A stretch of DNA of 50,962 bases, from the NCBI RefSeq assembly GCF_030757795.1, contig NZ_JAUQWH010000050.1, forward strand, positions 1-50,962, written 5' to 3'. Shown piece by piece: positions 17,202 to 25,750 of the stretch (position 1 is its first letter; every line of letters begins with the position of its first letter). Under the pieces are notes generated by a model. It was given only the letters and a program-made list of their open reading frames with translations, was not told where the DNA came from and did not search any database. The position numbers and the translations under genes were made by a program. The stretch comes from Actinoplanes oryzae. Lineage in GTDB: Bacteria; Actinomycetota; Actinomycetes; Mycobacteriales; Micromonosporaceae.

Positions 17202-17534
17202 ATGGACTTCGAGCTCGCCGGCAGCGTCGCCGACGTGGCCAAGGGCACCGCGATCCAGGTCGAGATCGACGGGGTCGAGGTCGCCGTGGTGCACGCCGAC
17301 GACGACACCTTCTACGCCGTCCGCGACGAGTGCAGCCACGCGTCGGTCGCCCTCTCCGAGGGGGAGGTCGAGGGCTGCATGATCGAGTGCTGGCTGCACG
17401 GCTCCCGCTTCGACCTGCGTACCGGGGAGCCCTCCGGCCCGCCCGCCATCGACCCGGTGGCGACCTACCCCGTCGAGATCCGCGACGGCGACATCTACGT
17501 TTCGACCCAGCCGAGTAATGGAGTAAACCCGTGA
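17202..17534 (+). CDS. Rieske-type [2Fe-2S] ferredoxin of the suf operon
   Basis: 110 residues with a single Rieske domain. The ligands are intact as C-x-H (ECSHASVAL) and C-x2-H (ECWLHGSRFDLRTGEP). Such soluble Rieske proteins resemble ferredoxin components of aromatic dioxygenases and are regularly found between sufD and sufC in actinobacteria. A role as electron donor for cluster assembly or as a cluster client is inferred. It starts 4 nt after sufD and overlaps sufC by 4 nt. Confidence 0.9.
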   Translation: MDFELAGSVADVAKGTAIQVEIDGVEVAVVHADDDTFYAVRDECSHASVALSEGEVEGCMIECWLHGSRFDLRTGEPSGPPAIDPVATYPVEIRDGDIYVSTQPSNGVNP

Positions 17535-18295
17535 GCACCCTGGAGATCCGCGACCTGCAGGTGTCGGTCAAGCTGCCCGAGGGCGAGCTGAAGCCGATCC
17601 TGGCCGGGGTCGACCTCACCGTGAAGTCGGGCGAGACCCACGCGATCATGGGTCCGAACGGTTCCGGCAAGTCCACCCTGGCGTACTCCATCGCCGGCCA
17701 CCCCAAGTACGAGATCACCGGCGGTTCGGTGCTGCTCGACGGCGAGGACGTCCTCGCGATGACCGTCGACGAGCGGGCCCGCGCCGGCCTGTTCCTCGCC
17801 ATGCAGTACCCGGTCGAGGTCCCCGGCGTGTCCGTGGCGAACTTCCTGCGCACGGCGAAGACCGCGATCGACGGCGAGGCGCCCAAGCTGCGCACCTGGG
17901 CCGGCGAGCTGCGCGGCGCGATGGAGCGGATCCAGATGGACCCGTCGTTCGCCCAGCGCAACGTCAACGAGGGCTTCTCCGGCGGCGAGAAGAAGCGCCA
18001 CGAGATCATGCAGCTCGAGCTGCTCAAGCCGAAGATGGCGATCCTCGACGAGACCGACTCCGGCCTCGACATCGACGCGCTGCGCATCGTCAGCGAGGGC
18101 GTCAACCGCGTCCGCGCCACCGGCGACACCGGCCTGCTGCTGATCACGCACTACACGCGGATCCTGCGCTACATCAAGCCCGACTTCGTGCACGTCTTCG
18201 TCGCCGGCAAGATCGTCGAGGAGGGTGGCCCCGAGCTCGCCGAGCAGCTGGAGGCCGAGGGCTACGAGCGCTACGTCGCGGGGGCGAAGGCCTGA
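17531..18295 (+). CDS. sufC: Fe-S cluster assembly ATPase SufC
   Basis: 254 residues, ABC-type ATPase. Walker A is GPNGSGKSTLA, the signature is FSGGEKKRHEIMQL and Walker B/D-loop is MAILDETDSGLDIDAL, all typical of SufC. ATP use drives changes in the SufB-SufD scaffold. The GTG start overlaps the Rieske stop (GTGA), showing tight coupling. Confidence 0.97.
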   Translation: MSTLEIRDLQVSVKLPEGELKPILAGVDLTVKSGETHAIMGPNGSGKSTLAYSIAGHPKYEITGGSVLLDGEDVLAMTVDERARAGLFLAMQYPVEVPGVSVANFLRTAKTAIDGEAPKLRTWAGELRGAMERIQMDPSFAQRNVNEGFSGGEKKRHEIMQLELLKPKMAILDETDSGLDIDALRIVSEGVNRVRATGDTGLLLITHYTRILRYIKPDFVHVFVAGKIVEEGGPELAEQLEAEGYERYVAGAKA

Positions 18296-18296
18296 C

Positions 18297-19526
18297 ATGT
18301 CGTTCGACGTGGTCCGCATCCGCGGCGACTTCCCGATCCTGAGCCGGGAGATCAACGGGCACCCGCTGGTCTATCTCGACAGCGCCAACACGTCGCAGAA
18401 GCCACGCCAGGTGCTCGAGGCGATGCAGGACCACCTGGAACGGCACAACGGCAACGTGTCGCGCTCGGTGCACACGCTGGGCACCGAGTCGACCGAGGCC
18501 TACGAGGGTGCGCGCGCCAAGGTGGCCGCCTTCATCGGCGCCGCGCACCCCGACGAGGTGGTGTTCACCAAGAACTCCACCGAGGCGATCAACCTCGTGG
18601 CGTGGACGGCGGGTCAGTTCCTGGCGCTCGGCCCCGGCGACGAGATCGTGGTCTCCGAGATGGAGCACCACTCCAACCTCGTCCCGTGGCAGCTGCTCTG
18701 CGAGCGCACCGGCGCGACCCTGCGCTGGTTCGGCGTCACCGACGAGGGCCGGCTGGACGAGTCGGGCATCGACGACCTGATCAACGAGCGCACCAAGCTG
18801 GTCTCGGTCGTCCACATGTCGAACATCCTGGGCACGATCAACGACCCGTCGCGGATCGTCGCCCGGGCGCGCGAGGTCGGCGCGCTCGTGATGCTGGACT
18901 GCTCGCAGTCGGTGCCGCACTTCTCGGTCGACGTCGCCGCCCTGGGCGTGGACTTCATCGCCTTCACCGGGCACAAGATGCTCGGCCCGACGGGGATCGG
19001 CGTGCTCTGGGGCAGGGCCGGCCTGCTGGAGAAGATGCCGCCGTTCCTGGCCGGCGGGTCGACCATCGAGACGGTCACCATGGGCGGGACGACGTTCGCG
19101 CCGCCGCCCGCGCGGTTCGAGGGCGGCACCCCGCCGATCACCGCGGCCATCGGGCTCGGCGCGGCGGTCGACTATCTGCGGGCCGTGGGCATGGACGCCG
19201 TGCACCGCCACGAGCAGGAGATCACGGCGTACGCGCTGAAGGCTCTGGCGGACGTCGAGGGCGTGCGCATCTACGGGCCGGCGAGCCCCGAGGGGCGCGG
19301 TGGCACGGTCTCGTTCGGGGTCGACGGGGTGCATCCGCACGACGTCGGGCAGATTCTCGACGATCTCGGTGTTGAGGTTCGCGTGGGGCACCACTGCGCA
19401 CGACCGGTGTGCACCCGCTTCGGCGTTCCGGCGATGACCCGGGCGTCGTTCTACCTCTATACGACGACCGACGAGATCGACGCCCTGGCGCGCGGTCTGG
19501 AGCAGGTGCGGAAGGTGTTCGCCTGA
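18297..19526 (+). CDS. sufS: Cysteine desulfurase SufS
   Basis: 409 residues. A PLP enzyme that takes sulfur from cysteine as a persulfide. The PLP lysine is in FIAFTGHKMLGPTGIGVLWG, the EMEHHSNLVPW motif is class-II type, and the active-site Cys is in RVGHHCARPVC. The ATG at 18297 is 1 nt past the sufC stop. Its TGA overlaps the sufU start (TGATG). Confidence 0.96.
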   Translation: MSFDVVRIRGDFPILSREINGHPLVYLDSANTSQKPRQVLEAMQDHLERHNGNVSRSVHTLGTESTEAYEGARAKVAAFIGAAHPDEVVFTKNSTEAINLVAWTAGQFLALGPGDEIVVSEMEHHSNLVPWQLLCERTGATLRWFGVTDEGRLDESGIDDLINERTKLVSVVHMSNILGTINDPSRIVARAREVGALVMLDCSQSVPHFSVDVAALGVDFIAFTGHKMLGPTGIGVLWGRAGLLEKMPPFLAGGSTIETVTMGGTTFAPPPARFEGGTPPITAAIGLGAAVDYLRAVGMDAVHRHEQEITAYALKALADVEGVRIYGPASPEGRGGTVSFGVDGVHPHDVGQILDDLGVEVRVGHHCARPVCTRFGVPAMTRASFYLYTTTDEIDALARGLEQVRKVFA

Positions 19527-19972
19527 TGATCGACCAGCTCTACCAGGACATCATCCTGGACCACTACAAGCACCCGCACGGGCGCGGGCTGCGGGACTCG
19601 TTCGCGGGCGAGGCCCACCACGTCAACCCGACCTGCGGGGACGAGATCACGATCCGGGTCGCCGCCGATCTGTCCGACATCTCGTACGACGGGCAGGGGT
19701 GCTCGATCTCGCAGGCCTCCGCCTCGGTGCTGTTCGACCTGCTCCGCGGCAAGTCGGCAAACGAGGTCTCGGCCGTGCACGAGAAGTTCGTCGAGCTGAT
19801 GCAGAGCCGCGGCACGATCGAGCCGGACGAGGACGTGCTCGGCGACGGCATCGCGTTCGCGGGCGTGGCGAAGTACCCGGCGCGTGTGAAGTGCGCGCTG
19901 CTGCCGTGGATGGCTTTCAAGGACGCTGCCGCGCGGGCGGGTGTCAGCGTCAACCCGGAGGTTTCAGCATGA
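19526..19972 (+). CDS. sufU: SufU, zinc-dependent sulfur acceptor
   Basis: 148 residues, IscU-like fold of the SufU type. It keeps the three Cys positions (NPTCGDEITIR, GQGCSISQASAS, RVKCALLPW) and the Asp in the CGDE segment that together bind zinc, and accepts persulfide from SufS. It starts with YQDIILDHYKHPHGRG, the typical N-terminus. It overlaps sufS and sufT. Confidence 0.95.
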   Translation: MIDQLYQDIILDHYKHPHGRGLRDSFAGEAHHVNPTCGDEITIRVAADLSDISYDGQGCSISQASASVLFDLLRGKSANEVSAVHEKFVELMQSRGTIEPDEDVLGDGIAFAGVAKYPARVKCALLPWMAFKDAAARAGVSVNPEVSA

Positions 19973-20499
19973 CCGACAAGACCATCACCGAGATCGCGTC
20001 GGACGCTGCCGACACGGCCGGGCCGGACGACGCGACGTCGCCCGTGTCGACCCTCGACGCCGCCCCCGAGACCGCCGCCGCGGCCGTTCCGGAGGCCGCC
20101 GCCGCGGCCGTTCCGGAGACCGCCGCCGCGGCCGCTTCCGGTGGTGAGGCCGCCGCGCCGGCCGCCGGCGGCAAGAAGGCGTCGCTGGCGGATATCGAGG
20201 AGGCGATGAAGGACGTCGTCGACCCCGAGCTCGGGATCAACGTGGTCGACCTCGGCCTGGTCTACGACACGTTCGTCGACGACGAGAACGTCGTGACGCT
20301 CGACATGACGCTGACCTCGGCGGCCTGCCCGCTGACCGACGTCATCGAGGACCAGACCCGCCAGGCGCTGACCACCGGCCCGGGCGGCGGCCTCGTCAAC
20401 GACTTCCGCATCAACTGGGTGTGGCTGCCGCCGTGGGGCCCGGACAAGATCACCGACGACGGCCGCGAGCAGCTGCGGGCGCTCGGCTTCAACGTCTGA
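19969..20499 (+). CDS. sufT: SufT-like DUF59 (MIP18-family) protein
   Basis: 176 residues. The last about 105 residues are a DUF59 domain (SLADIEEAMKDVVDPELGINVVDLGLVYDT ... LTSAACPLTDVIEDQ), used for Fe-S cluster maturation or delivery. The first 70 are an Ala/Pro/Glu-rich extension with three 8-residue repeats of the ETAAAAVP kind. The Cys of the SAACPLT motif is present. It is the last gene of the operon, overlapping sufU by 4 nt and followed by a hairpin. Confidence 0.9.
   Translation: MTDKTITEIASDAADTAGPDDATSPVSTLDAAPETAAAAVPEAAAAAVPETAAAAASGGEAAAPAAGGKKASLADIEEAMKDVVDPELGINVVDLGLVYDTFVDDENVVTLDMTLTSAACPLTDVIEDQTRQALTTGPGGGLVNDFRINWVWLPPWGPDKITDDGREQLRALGFNV
20068..20139 (+). repeat. 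Three in-frame 24-bp repeats in sufT
   Basis: Units at 20068, 20092 and 20116 each encode about eight residues (ETAAAAVP, EAAAAAVP, ETAAAAAS). Copy number is likely to vary between strains without shifting frame. Confidence 0.85.
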
Positions 20500-20514
20500 C
20501 CTTTTTGCGCGTAC

Positions 20515-20547
20515 GCCGCCGGGTGCCCTCGGGCTCCGGCGGCTTTC
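20515..20547 (+). terminator. Terminator of the suf operon
   Basis: gccgccgg (20515-20522) pairs with ccggcggc (20536-20543), followed by tttcg; 15 nt after the sufT stop. Confidence 0.75.
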
Positions 20548-20654
20548 GTGTCTCCGCGTCCCTCTGAGGGGTAACCGCAGGTCGCCTTCATGACACGCGG
20601 CCTCCCGGCGGCCCCGGCGCGCGCAGACTGGCGGTTTCGGTGCCGGAGGTCGCC

Positions 20655-22010
20655 ATGTCTGTCACGCGTTGCGCCATGACCACGCTCACTGCCTCGATGA
20701 TCGCCGCGGGTTCCCTGTCGTGCGAAGGCGGCCCCGATGACGATCCCGGTCCGTCGAAGGACAACTACGTCTGCACCCTGCAGAGCGACTCGCTGGAGGA
20801 GAAGTACACGGCGCACGGCCTGTCGTTCCGGGCCGGCGGCACGTCCACCCGGACGGCGGCGGTCGCCGTGGATCCCCGGACCAAGCAGCGCGCCTACACG
20901 GCCACGCTGATCTACGAGCTGGAAGGTGGCCGGAACGCCGCCGTCAAGCTCACCGGCACGATGAGCAAGTGGGTGGGCTCGCTCGCGCCGTCGGCCGAGG
21001 CTGCCATCCTCGGTACGGCCGGCCTGGGCTTTACCTACGACCGGCCCAGCCGCAGGGACGCGGAGAAAATCCTCGGCGAGCGGACGCCACCCGATCGCTG
21101 GAACCGGATGATCGTGGTGCTCGGCCTCCGCGGCGCCGGCGAGGCCAAGGCGCTCAAGGGCGACCTGGCCTCCAAGCTGACCGTCGACGCCCAGGCCAAG
21201 GGCTATCTGACGGTGTTCCCCGACGGCCGCTTCAGCGTCGCGCGCTCGCTGGGCGCCCAGCTCCACACCAAGGGACCGAGTTGGCTGCTCAAGCGGCTCG
21301 GCGTCCGGGGCCAGGGCGTGTCCACCACGTGGACCGGCCGGCTCGCGATCGCGTACGAGCTGCTCTTCGACCCCGGCGGCCGTCCGGTGCGGCTCACCGC
21401 CTCGGCGGACGTGCAGCACGGCAAGCGGCTCGACCACACCAGCCGCGTGCTGAACCTGCGCAAGGAGCGGAACCGCGCCGACGTGAGCGGCCGGCTGAGC
21501 AAGGTGCTGGCCGACCCCTTCCAGGCGCTGACGCCGGACGAGATCTTCTTCCCGCGGCGGGGCGGCAAGCTCTGGTCGCGGCTGAACAAGGCGGAGACGA
21601 CGGTCGGCGCCACCTACGAGGTCACGGCGGCGACCAAGGACTATCCGCTGGATGTCGGCCCGTTCGGGCTCGGCTATCGCTCCGAGCAGAGCACCCGCAA
21701 GCTGGTCGCCTCGCACGTCCGCATGGGCGGGCGGGAGCAGGCGTTCACCTGTGGCGGGGAGGCCAATCTGCCCGAGCCGCCGAAGAAGGCCCGCAAGTAT
21801 CGGAGCCTCCCGCCGGACGAGGTGCCGCCGCCCTCGCCCGTCGTGACCACGGCACCGACCCCGTCCCCGTCCGTGTCGTTCTCGGAGCCGCCGCCGGCGA
21901 CCACCGATCCCACCGCGCCGCCGACCGCCGGGCCGGACGACCCCGGCGACCCGGTTCCGGAGCCGACCGAGGCGCCGCTGCCGCCCGAGCCGGCGGAAGT
22001 GGGCTTCTGA
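20655..22010 (+). CDS. Secreted or lipid-anchored protein with a Pro/Thr-rich tail, function unknown
   Basis: 451 residues. The N-terminus (MTTLTASMIAAGSLSCEGG) is a short hydrophobic export signal ending at Cys23. The residues before it (SLS) make a poor lipobox, so lipidation is uncertain. Residues of about 40-375 form an unrecognised domain with repeated long beta-like segments and two late Cys (DNYVCTL, AFTCGG). The last about 70 residues are PPPSPVVTTAPTPSPSPS-like low-complexity sequence. A ggagg 5 nt before the ATG at 20655 decides the start. The CDS stands alone behind the suf terminator. I recognise no family. Confidence 0.75.
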   Translation: MSVTRCAMTTLTASMIAAGSLSCEGGPDDDPGPSKDNYVCTLQSDSLEEKYTAHGLSFRAGGTSTRTAAVAVDPRTKQRAYTATLIYELEGGRNAAVKLTGTMSKWVGSLAPSAEAAILGTAGLGFTYDRPSRRDAEKILGERTPPDRWNRMIVVLGLRGAGEAKALKGDLASKLTVDAQAKGYLTVFPDGRFSVARSLGAQLHTKGPSWLLKRLGVRGQGVSTTWTGRLAIAYELLFDPGGRPVRLTASADVQHGKRLDHTSRVLNLRKERNRADVSGRLSKVLADPFQALTPDEIFFPRRGGKLWSRLNKAETTVGATYEVTAATKDYPLDVGPFGLGYRSEQSTRKLVASHVRMGGREQAFTCGGEANLPEPPKKARKYRSLPPDEVPPPSPVVTTAPTPSPSVSFSEPPPATTDPTAPPTAGPDDPGDPVPEPTEAPLPPEPAEVGF

Positions 22011-22056
22011 GCTGCGGTTACCGCGTTCTGTCGGGGGGTCCTGATAGAACTTCTCC

Positions 22057-22809
22057 ATGACGCAGACACCGCCGTTCGAGGACCTGCTCGCGCTGATCGA
22101 GGACCGGTCGGCCGCCTTCCGCGCCGCCGTCGCCGGCGCGGACCTGGCCGCCGGCGTGCCGGGCTGCCCCGGCTGGACCGTCCGCGACCTGGTCACGCAT
22201 CTCGGCAATGTGCACCGCTTCTGGGCCGCGGCCGTCGCCGCCGGGCCCGCCGGGGATCCGCCGTCCGAGGAGGCCGTCGGGCCCCGCGAGCCGTCCGGCG
22301 ACCTGCTGGAGTGGTCGGCGGAGTCGACCCGGATGCTGGTCGGGGCGTTGCGGGCGGCCGGGCCCGGCACGGGCTGCTGGACCTGGTGGGAGGCCTCCGG
22401 CGCGCCGATGACCGCCGGGGCCGTGGCCCGCCATCAGGTGCAGGAGGCGGCGGTGCACGCGTGGGACGCCCAGGCAGCGGCGGGCAAGCCCGAGCCGATC
22501 CCGGCGGCCGCCGCCGTCGATGCCGTGCCCGAGTTCCTCGAGGTGGGGCTGGGGTCGCTCGGGCCGTGGCCGCACCGGCCCGCGCGCCTCACGTTGTCGG
22601 CCACGGACGGTCCGGCCTGGGTCGTCGACCTGACCCCCGCCGGCGCCGAGGCGCATCCGGCCGCCGCCGGGGAACCGGTCACGACCGTGCAGGCCCCGGC
22701 GAGTGACCTGCTGCTCTTCCTCTTCAACCGCATTCCGGCCGACGCGGTGACCGTCACCGGCGACGCGAGCGTGCTGGGGGAGCTGGGCGCCTGGACGGCG
22801 AACAACTGA
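22057..22809 (+). CDS. Mycothiol-dependent maleylpyruvate isomerase-like (DinB-fold) protein
   Basis: 250 residues. The N-terminal DinB-like four-helix domain carries metal-site His residues in DLVTHLGNVHRFWAAA and AVARHQVQEAAVHAWDAQAA, and CPGWTVRDLVTHLG is the usual family signature. The C-terminal part matches the second MDMPI domain. The superfamily binds a divalent metal and uses mycothiol in place of glutathione. The substrate is unknown. It has its own start 46 nt after the previous gene. Confidence 0.85.
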   Translation: MTQTPPFEDLLALIEDRSAAFRAAVAGADLAAGVPGCPGWTVRDLVTHLGNVHRFWAAAVAAGPAGDPPSEEAVGPREPSGDLLEWSAESTRMLVGALRAAGPGTGCWTWWEASGAPMTAGAVARHQVQEAAVHAWDAQAAAGKPEPIPAAAAVDAVPEFLEVGLGSLGPWPHRPARLTLSATDGPAWVVDLTPAGAEAHPAAAGEPVTTVQAPASDLLLFLFNRIPADAVTVTGDASVLGELGAWTANN

Positions 22810-22821
22810 CTTGGCGCGTGG

Positions 22822-23571
22822 TCAGAGGTGCTTGGCGGCCTCGCGGACGGAGAGGGGGGACAGCTCGGAGCGGTGCTCGGCGAGGTAGGCGCGGACGGCG
22901 TCCGGGTCGGTGCGGGCGTAGTGGCGCAGGGCCCAGCCGATGGCCTTGCGGACGAAGAAGTCGGGGTGTCCCGCCTGCCGGGTGCAATAGCCGAAGAGGC
23001 GGCCGGTGTCCGTGGCGGCGCCGTGGTGCAGCTGGTGCAGGATCGCCGTCCGCACGAGCCAGAGGTTGTCGTCCCCGGCCCAGGCGTCCAGCTCGGTGCG
23101 CAGGGCGGGATGGCGGGTGACCAGGGCGCCGACGACGCGGGTGGCGAGCGGGTCGACGGTGTCCCACCAGGACTTCGTCGTGACCAGGGCGCGGATCGTC
23201 GCGAGGAAGCCGGGCCCGGGCACCGCCGCGTGGGCGCGCAGATAGTCGCAGGCGAAATACTGGTACTCGCGCTCGGGCAGCCGCCAGCAGCCGAGCACCA
23301 CCTGCCGCAGCTGCTCCTCCGAGGGCGCGGCGAGACCGGCGACCACGGACCTGGCGAGGGAGCGCTGGGCCGGGGCCGCCAGCCCGAGGAAGGGAAATTG
23401 ATCCCGCATGTAGGCGGCGGCCGGTCCCGCTCGCTCCGGGTTCCGCGCCTCGCCGAAGACGCTGGTCAGCCGGTCGAGCAGTGCCTGGGGGTCCATCGCC
23501 TCGGGGCGTGACCGCTGCCGCGCCCGGCTGCGTGAGCGGGTGGCCATGTCGTTACCGGTGGGGTCGCTCAT
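22822..23571 (-). CDS. AlkD-type DNA alkylation-repair glycosylase
   Basis: 249 residues of HEAT-like helices. It removes cationic alkylated bases such as N3- or N7-alkylpurines. The family's conserved Trp/Asp segment is SWWDTVDPLATRVVGA, followed by DDNLWLVRTAILHQL and DFFVRKAIGWALRHYARTDP, the pattern of AlkC/AlkD proteins. The start is uncertain: ATGs at 23571, 23547 and 23496 are in frame and the first 25 residues are basic low-complexity (RSRSRARQRSRP). It converges on the mycothiol-type gene (12 nt gap) and is divergent from the VLRF1 gene. Confidence 0.85.
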   Translation of the reverse strand: MSDPTGNDMATRSRSRARQRSRPEAMDPQALLDRLTSVFGEARNPERAGPAAAYMRDQFPFLGLAAPAQRSLARSVVAGLAAPSEEQLRQVVLGCWRLPEREYQYFACDYLRAHAAVPGPGFLATIRALVTTKSWWDTVDPLATRVVGALVTRHPALRTELDAWAGDDNLWLVRTAILHQLHHGAATDTGRLFGYCTRQAGHPDFFVRKAIGWALRHYARTDPDAVRAYLAEHRSELSPLSVREAAKHL

Positions 23572-23600
23572 GCGGCCGATCGTGCCAGGGCCGACGGCCG

Positions 23601-23606
23601 TAGGGT
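23601..23606 (+). promoter_or_regulatory. -10 box for a leaderless VLRF1 transcript
   Basis: TAGGGT ends 6 nt before the ATG at 23613. Confidence 0.4.
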
Positions 23607-23612
23607 GAGGGG

Positions 23613-24269
23613 ATGAGCGCGCGGCCCGCGGCGGGCGGGGGACGGTGGGTCGACGTGGCCCCGGAGCGGCTGCCCCGGTGGCTGGAGAATTTCGGCGCCC
23701 GCCACGGCGGCTACGCGGCCGATGGGCTGGTGGTCACGGGTGCGGACGGCGCCACCGCCGAGCTCTTCCCGCCGCCCGGCTGCGGTGCGCACGCGGGCGG
23801 CCCCGGTGATCTGGCCGCCTTCGCCGCCGAGGCCGCGAAGCCGCGGCGGATCGGATTGCTGCTCGCGCGCAAGGGAGCCGTGGCGGTCGGCGTCGCGGAC
23901 GGCACGCGGCTGGTGACGTCCAAGGTCGACACGCACTACGTCCAGGGGCGGACGGCGGCCGGCGGGTGGTCGCAGCAGCGGTTCGCCCGGCGGCGGGACA
24001 ACCAGGCCAAGGCGGCGGCCGCGGACGGGGCGGCGATCGCGGGACGGCTGTTGCTGCCCGAGACGACGAGCCTGTGCGCCGTGGTCACCGGCGGGGACCG
24101 GGCCGCCGTGGACGCGATCCTGGCCGCGCCGGCGCTCGCCCCGGTGCTGGCAATGCGGGACGAGCGGTTCCTCGACGTGCCCGAGCCCCGGCACGCGGTG
24201 CTGGAGGAGGCGGTTGCTCTGGCGCGTACGGTCAGGGTGCTGGTCCGGGATCCCGCAGCCGGCGCCTGA
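23613..24269 (+). CDS. Actinobacterial VLRF1 (Vms1-like release factor) peptidyl-tRNA hydrolase
   Basis: 218 residues. The segment KVDTHYVQGRTAAGGWSQQRFARRRDNQA is the hallmark of the actinobacterial VLRF1 family, related to eukaryotic Vms1/ANKZF1, which frees stalled nascent chains from tRNA in ribosome quality control. The GxxQ in GGWSQQ is the expected catalytic glutamine loop. The rest fits the eRF1 middle-domain fold (RRIGLLLARKGAVAVGVADGTRLV ... SLCAVVTGGDRAAVDAIL). Only the VLRF1 domain is present, without the zinc-finger and ankyrin parts of the eukaryotic protein. The ATG at 23613 follows a TAGGGT box with no RBS spacing. Confidence 0.8.
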   Translation: MSARPAAGGGRWVDVAPERLPRWLENFGARHGGYAADGLVVTGADGATAELFPPPGCGAHAGGPGDLAAFAAEAAKPRRIGLLLARKGAVAVGVADGTRLVTSKVDTHYVQGRTAAGGWSQQRFARRRDNQAKAAAADGAAIAGRLLLPETTSLCAVVTGGDRAAVDAILAAPALAPVLAMRDERFLDVPEPRHAVLEEAVALARTVRVLVRDPAAGA

Positions 24270-24301
24270 TCGCGGGGCTGCGCTCGCCGGGCCGGGGCGG
24301 A

Positions 24302-24307
24302 TAGGGT
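24302..24307 (+). promoter_or_regulatory. -10 box for a leaderless phosphatase transcript
   Basis: TAGGGT ends 7 nt before the ATG at 24315, with no RBS. Confidence 0.4.
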
Positions 24308-24314
24308 CTGGATC

Positions 24315-25007
24315 ATGGGTGTGGTTGCCGAGCTGATCCTGATCCGTCACGGCCAGAGCGCCTCGAATGTCGCCTTTCCCGAGGCCGACGCCGCCGGGCG
24401 GGTCGATTCGGGGCTGACCGGGCGGGACAGCGAGGTGGAGCTGACCGAGCTGGGCGAGCGGCAGGCCGCGGCGGTCGGCCACTGGCTGGCCACGCTGCCG
24501 GCGGAGCTGCTGCCCGAGGTGGCGATCACGTCGCCCTACCTGCGGGCGCGCGAGACCTGGCGCCTCGCCGTCGCGGCCTCCGGGCTCGACCTGCCGCCGG
24601 CCACCACCGACCCGCGGCTGGTGGACCGCCTGCTGGGCGACTTGGAGATGCTGACCCGGGCGGCCGTCGCTGAGCGCTTCCCCGACGAGCCGGGGCGGCT
24701 CGAGGCGGCCGGCGAATACCGCTACCGGCCGCCGAACGGCGAGGCCTTCGAGGACATCGCGGTGCGGCTGACCTCGTTCCTGGAGGACCTCAACCGCGAC
24801 CACGCCGGCAAGCGCGTCGTGGTCACCGCGCACGATGCCGTCGTGCTGATGATGCGGTACGTCATCGAGGGCCTCGACTGGGACCGCCTGGCCGACGTGG
24901 TGGCCGCCGCCGGCTTCGTGCGCAACGCGTCGATCACCCGTTTCGACGGGAGCTCGGGCCGCCTCGTCCTCGACCGCTACAACACGGTCGACCACCTGCC
25001 GGCCTAG
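24315..25007 (+). CDS. Histidine phosphatase family (phosphoglycerate-mutase-like) protein
   Basis: 230 residues. The RHG motif ILIRHGQSASNVAFP gives the phosphorylated His. TSPYLRARETWRLA supplies the second Arg, and VVVTAHDAVVLMMRYVI carries the second catalytic His. The branch is closest to acid/metabolite phosphatases of the cofactor-dependent PGM superfamily. The substrate is unknown. It ends in a 4-nt overlap with the convergent LysE-type gene (ctag at 25004-25007). Confidence 0.88.
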   Translation: MGVVAELILIRHGQSASNVAFPEADAAGRVDSGLTGRDSEVELTELGERQAAAVGHWLATLPAELLPEVAITSPYLRARETWRLAVAASGLDLPPATTDPRLVDRLLGDLEMLTRAAVAERFPDEPGRLEAAGEYRYRPPNGEAFEDIAVRLTSFLEDLNRDHAGKRVVVTAHDAVVLMMRYVIEGLDWDRLADVVAAAGFVRNASITRFDGSSGRLVLDRYNTVDHLPA

Positions 25008-25606
25008 AGAACCAGACCCACCGCCAGTACGGCGATCAGCGCGCCCGACACGAGGGCGGTGACCCGGCGTGCCCGGGGCGTGGTGAGGAAGCGTCCCGCC
25101 GCGGCGCCGGTGCCCGCGATCAGCAGTTGCCAGCTGGCCGACGCCACGAACGCACCCGCCACGAACCACGCGCCGCCCCCGCTTCCGCCGCGGCCGAGCA
25201 CCAGGGCTGTGAAGTACACCACTGTCGCCGGGTTGAGGACCGTCAGCCCGAGCACGGCCAGATAGGCGGTCCCCGGCCCGGCCCGGTCGAGCCGGGACAT
25301 CTCGGCGGCGGGGCGTGGGGGAGTCAGGGCGGCGCGGACGGTCCAGCCGGCCAGGACCAGAAGGGTCGCGGCGGAGAGCCAGCGCAGGGGAGTGGCGACG
25401 GGGGCGACGGCCGAGGCGAGGGCCGCCCCGCCGAGCACGGCGGCGGCTGCGTAGATGCCGTCGGCCGTGGCAGCTCCGAGTCCGGCGGCGGCGCCCACGG
25501 TCAGGGAGGTGCGGGCGCTCAGGCCCGCGATCAGGACGCCGATGGCGCCGACCGGGATGGCCACGCCGTAGCCGGCGACCACCCCGGCCAGGAACGGGCC
25601 GCTCAT
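25004..25606 (-). CDS. LysE-family amino-acid exporter
   Basis: 200 residues with about six hydrophobic segments. The start FLAGVVAGYGVAIPVGAIGVLIAGLSARTSLTVGAAAGLGAATADGIYA matches the LysE/RhtB N-terminus (GxxxGDxxY-like), and LGLTVLNPATVVYFTALVLG carries the NP motif of helix 4. Such proteins export amino acids or similar small molecules. The substrate is unknown. The 143-bp gap to the metallopeptidase gene upstream holds no clear signal. Confidence 0.85.
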   Translation of the reverse strand: MSGPFLAGVVAGYGVAIPVGAIGVLIAGLSARTSLTVGAAAGLGAATADGIYAAAAVLGGAALASAVAPVATPLRWLSAATLLVLAGWTVRAALTPPRPAAEMSRLDRAGPGTAYLAVLGLTVLNPATVVYFTALVLGRGGSGGGAWFVAGAFVASASWQLLIAGTGAAAGRFLTTPRARRVTALVSGALIAVLAVGLVL

Positions 25607-25750
25607 GACACGGCCGTGGACACCGCCCGGTCAGGGGACGTGCGCTGCTGTCGCCCGGCGGGGGAGGCGGCGGGGCGAGCGACGACACGATGCGTACGCA
25701 GGGAGATCACGCCGTCATCGTGCAGGTGCCGCCCCCGCCGGGCAACGGAA

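Noticed and set aside
25607..25750. Small minus-strand frame (VISLRTHRVVARPAA...) as a leader peptide for the LysE gene
   Set aside because: It lacks an RBS and a run of regulatory codons, and no attenuator hairpin is visible.
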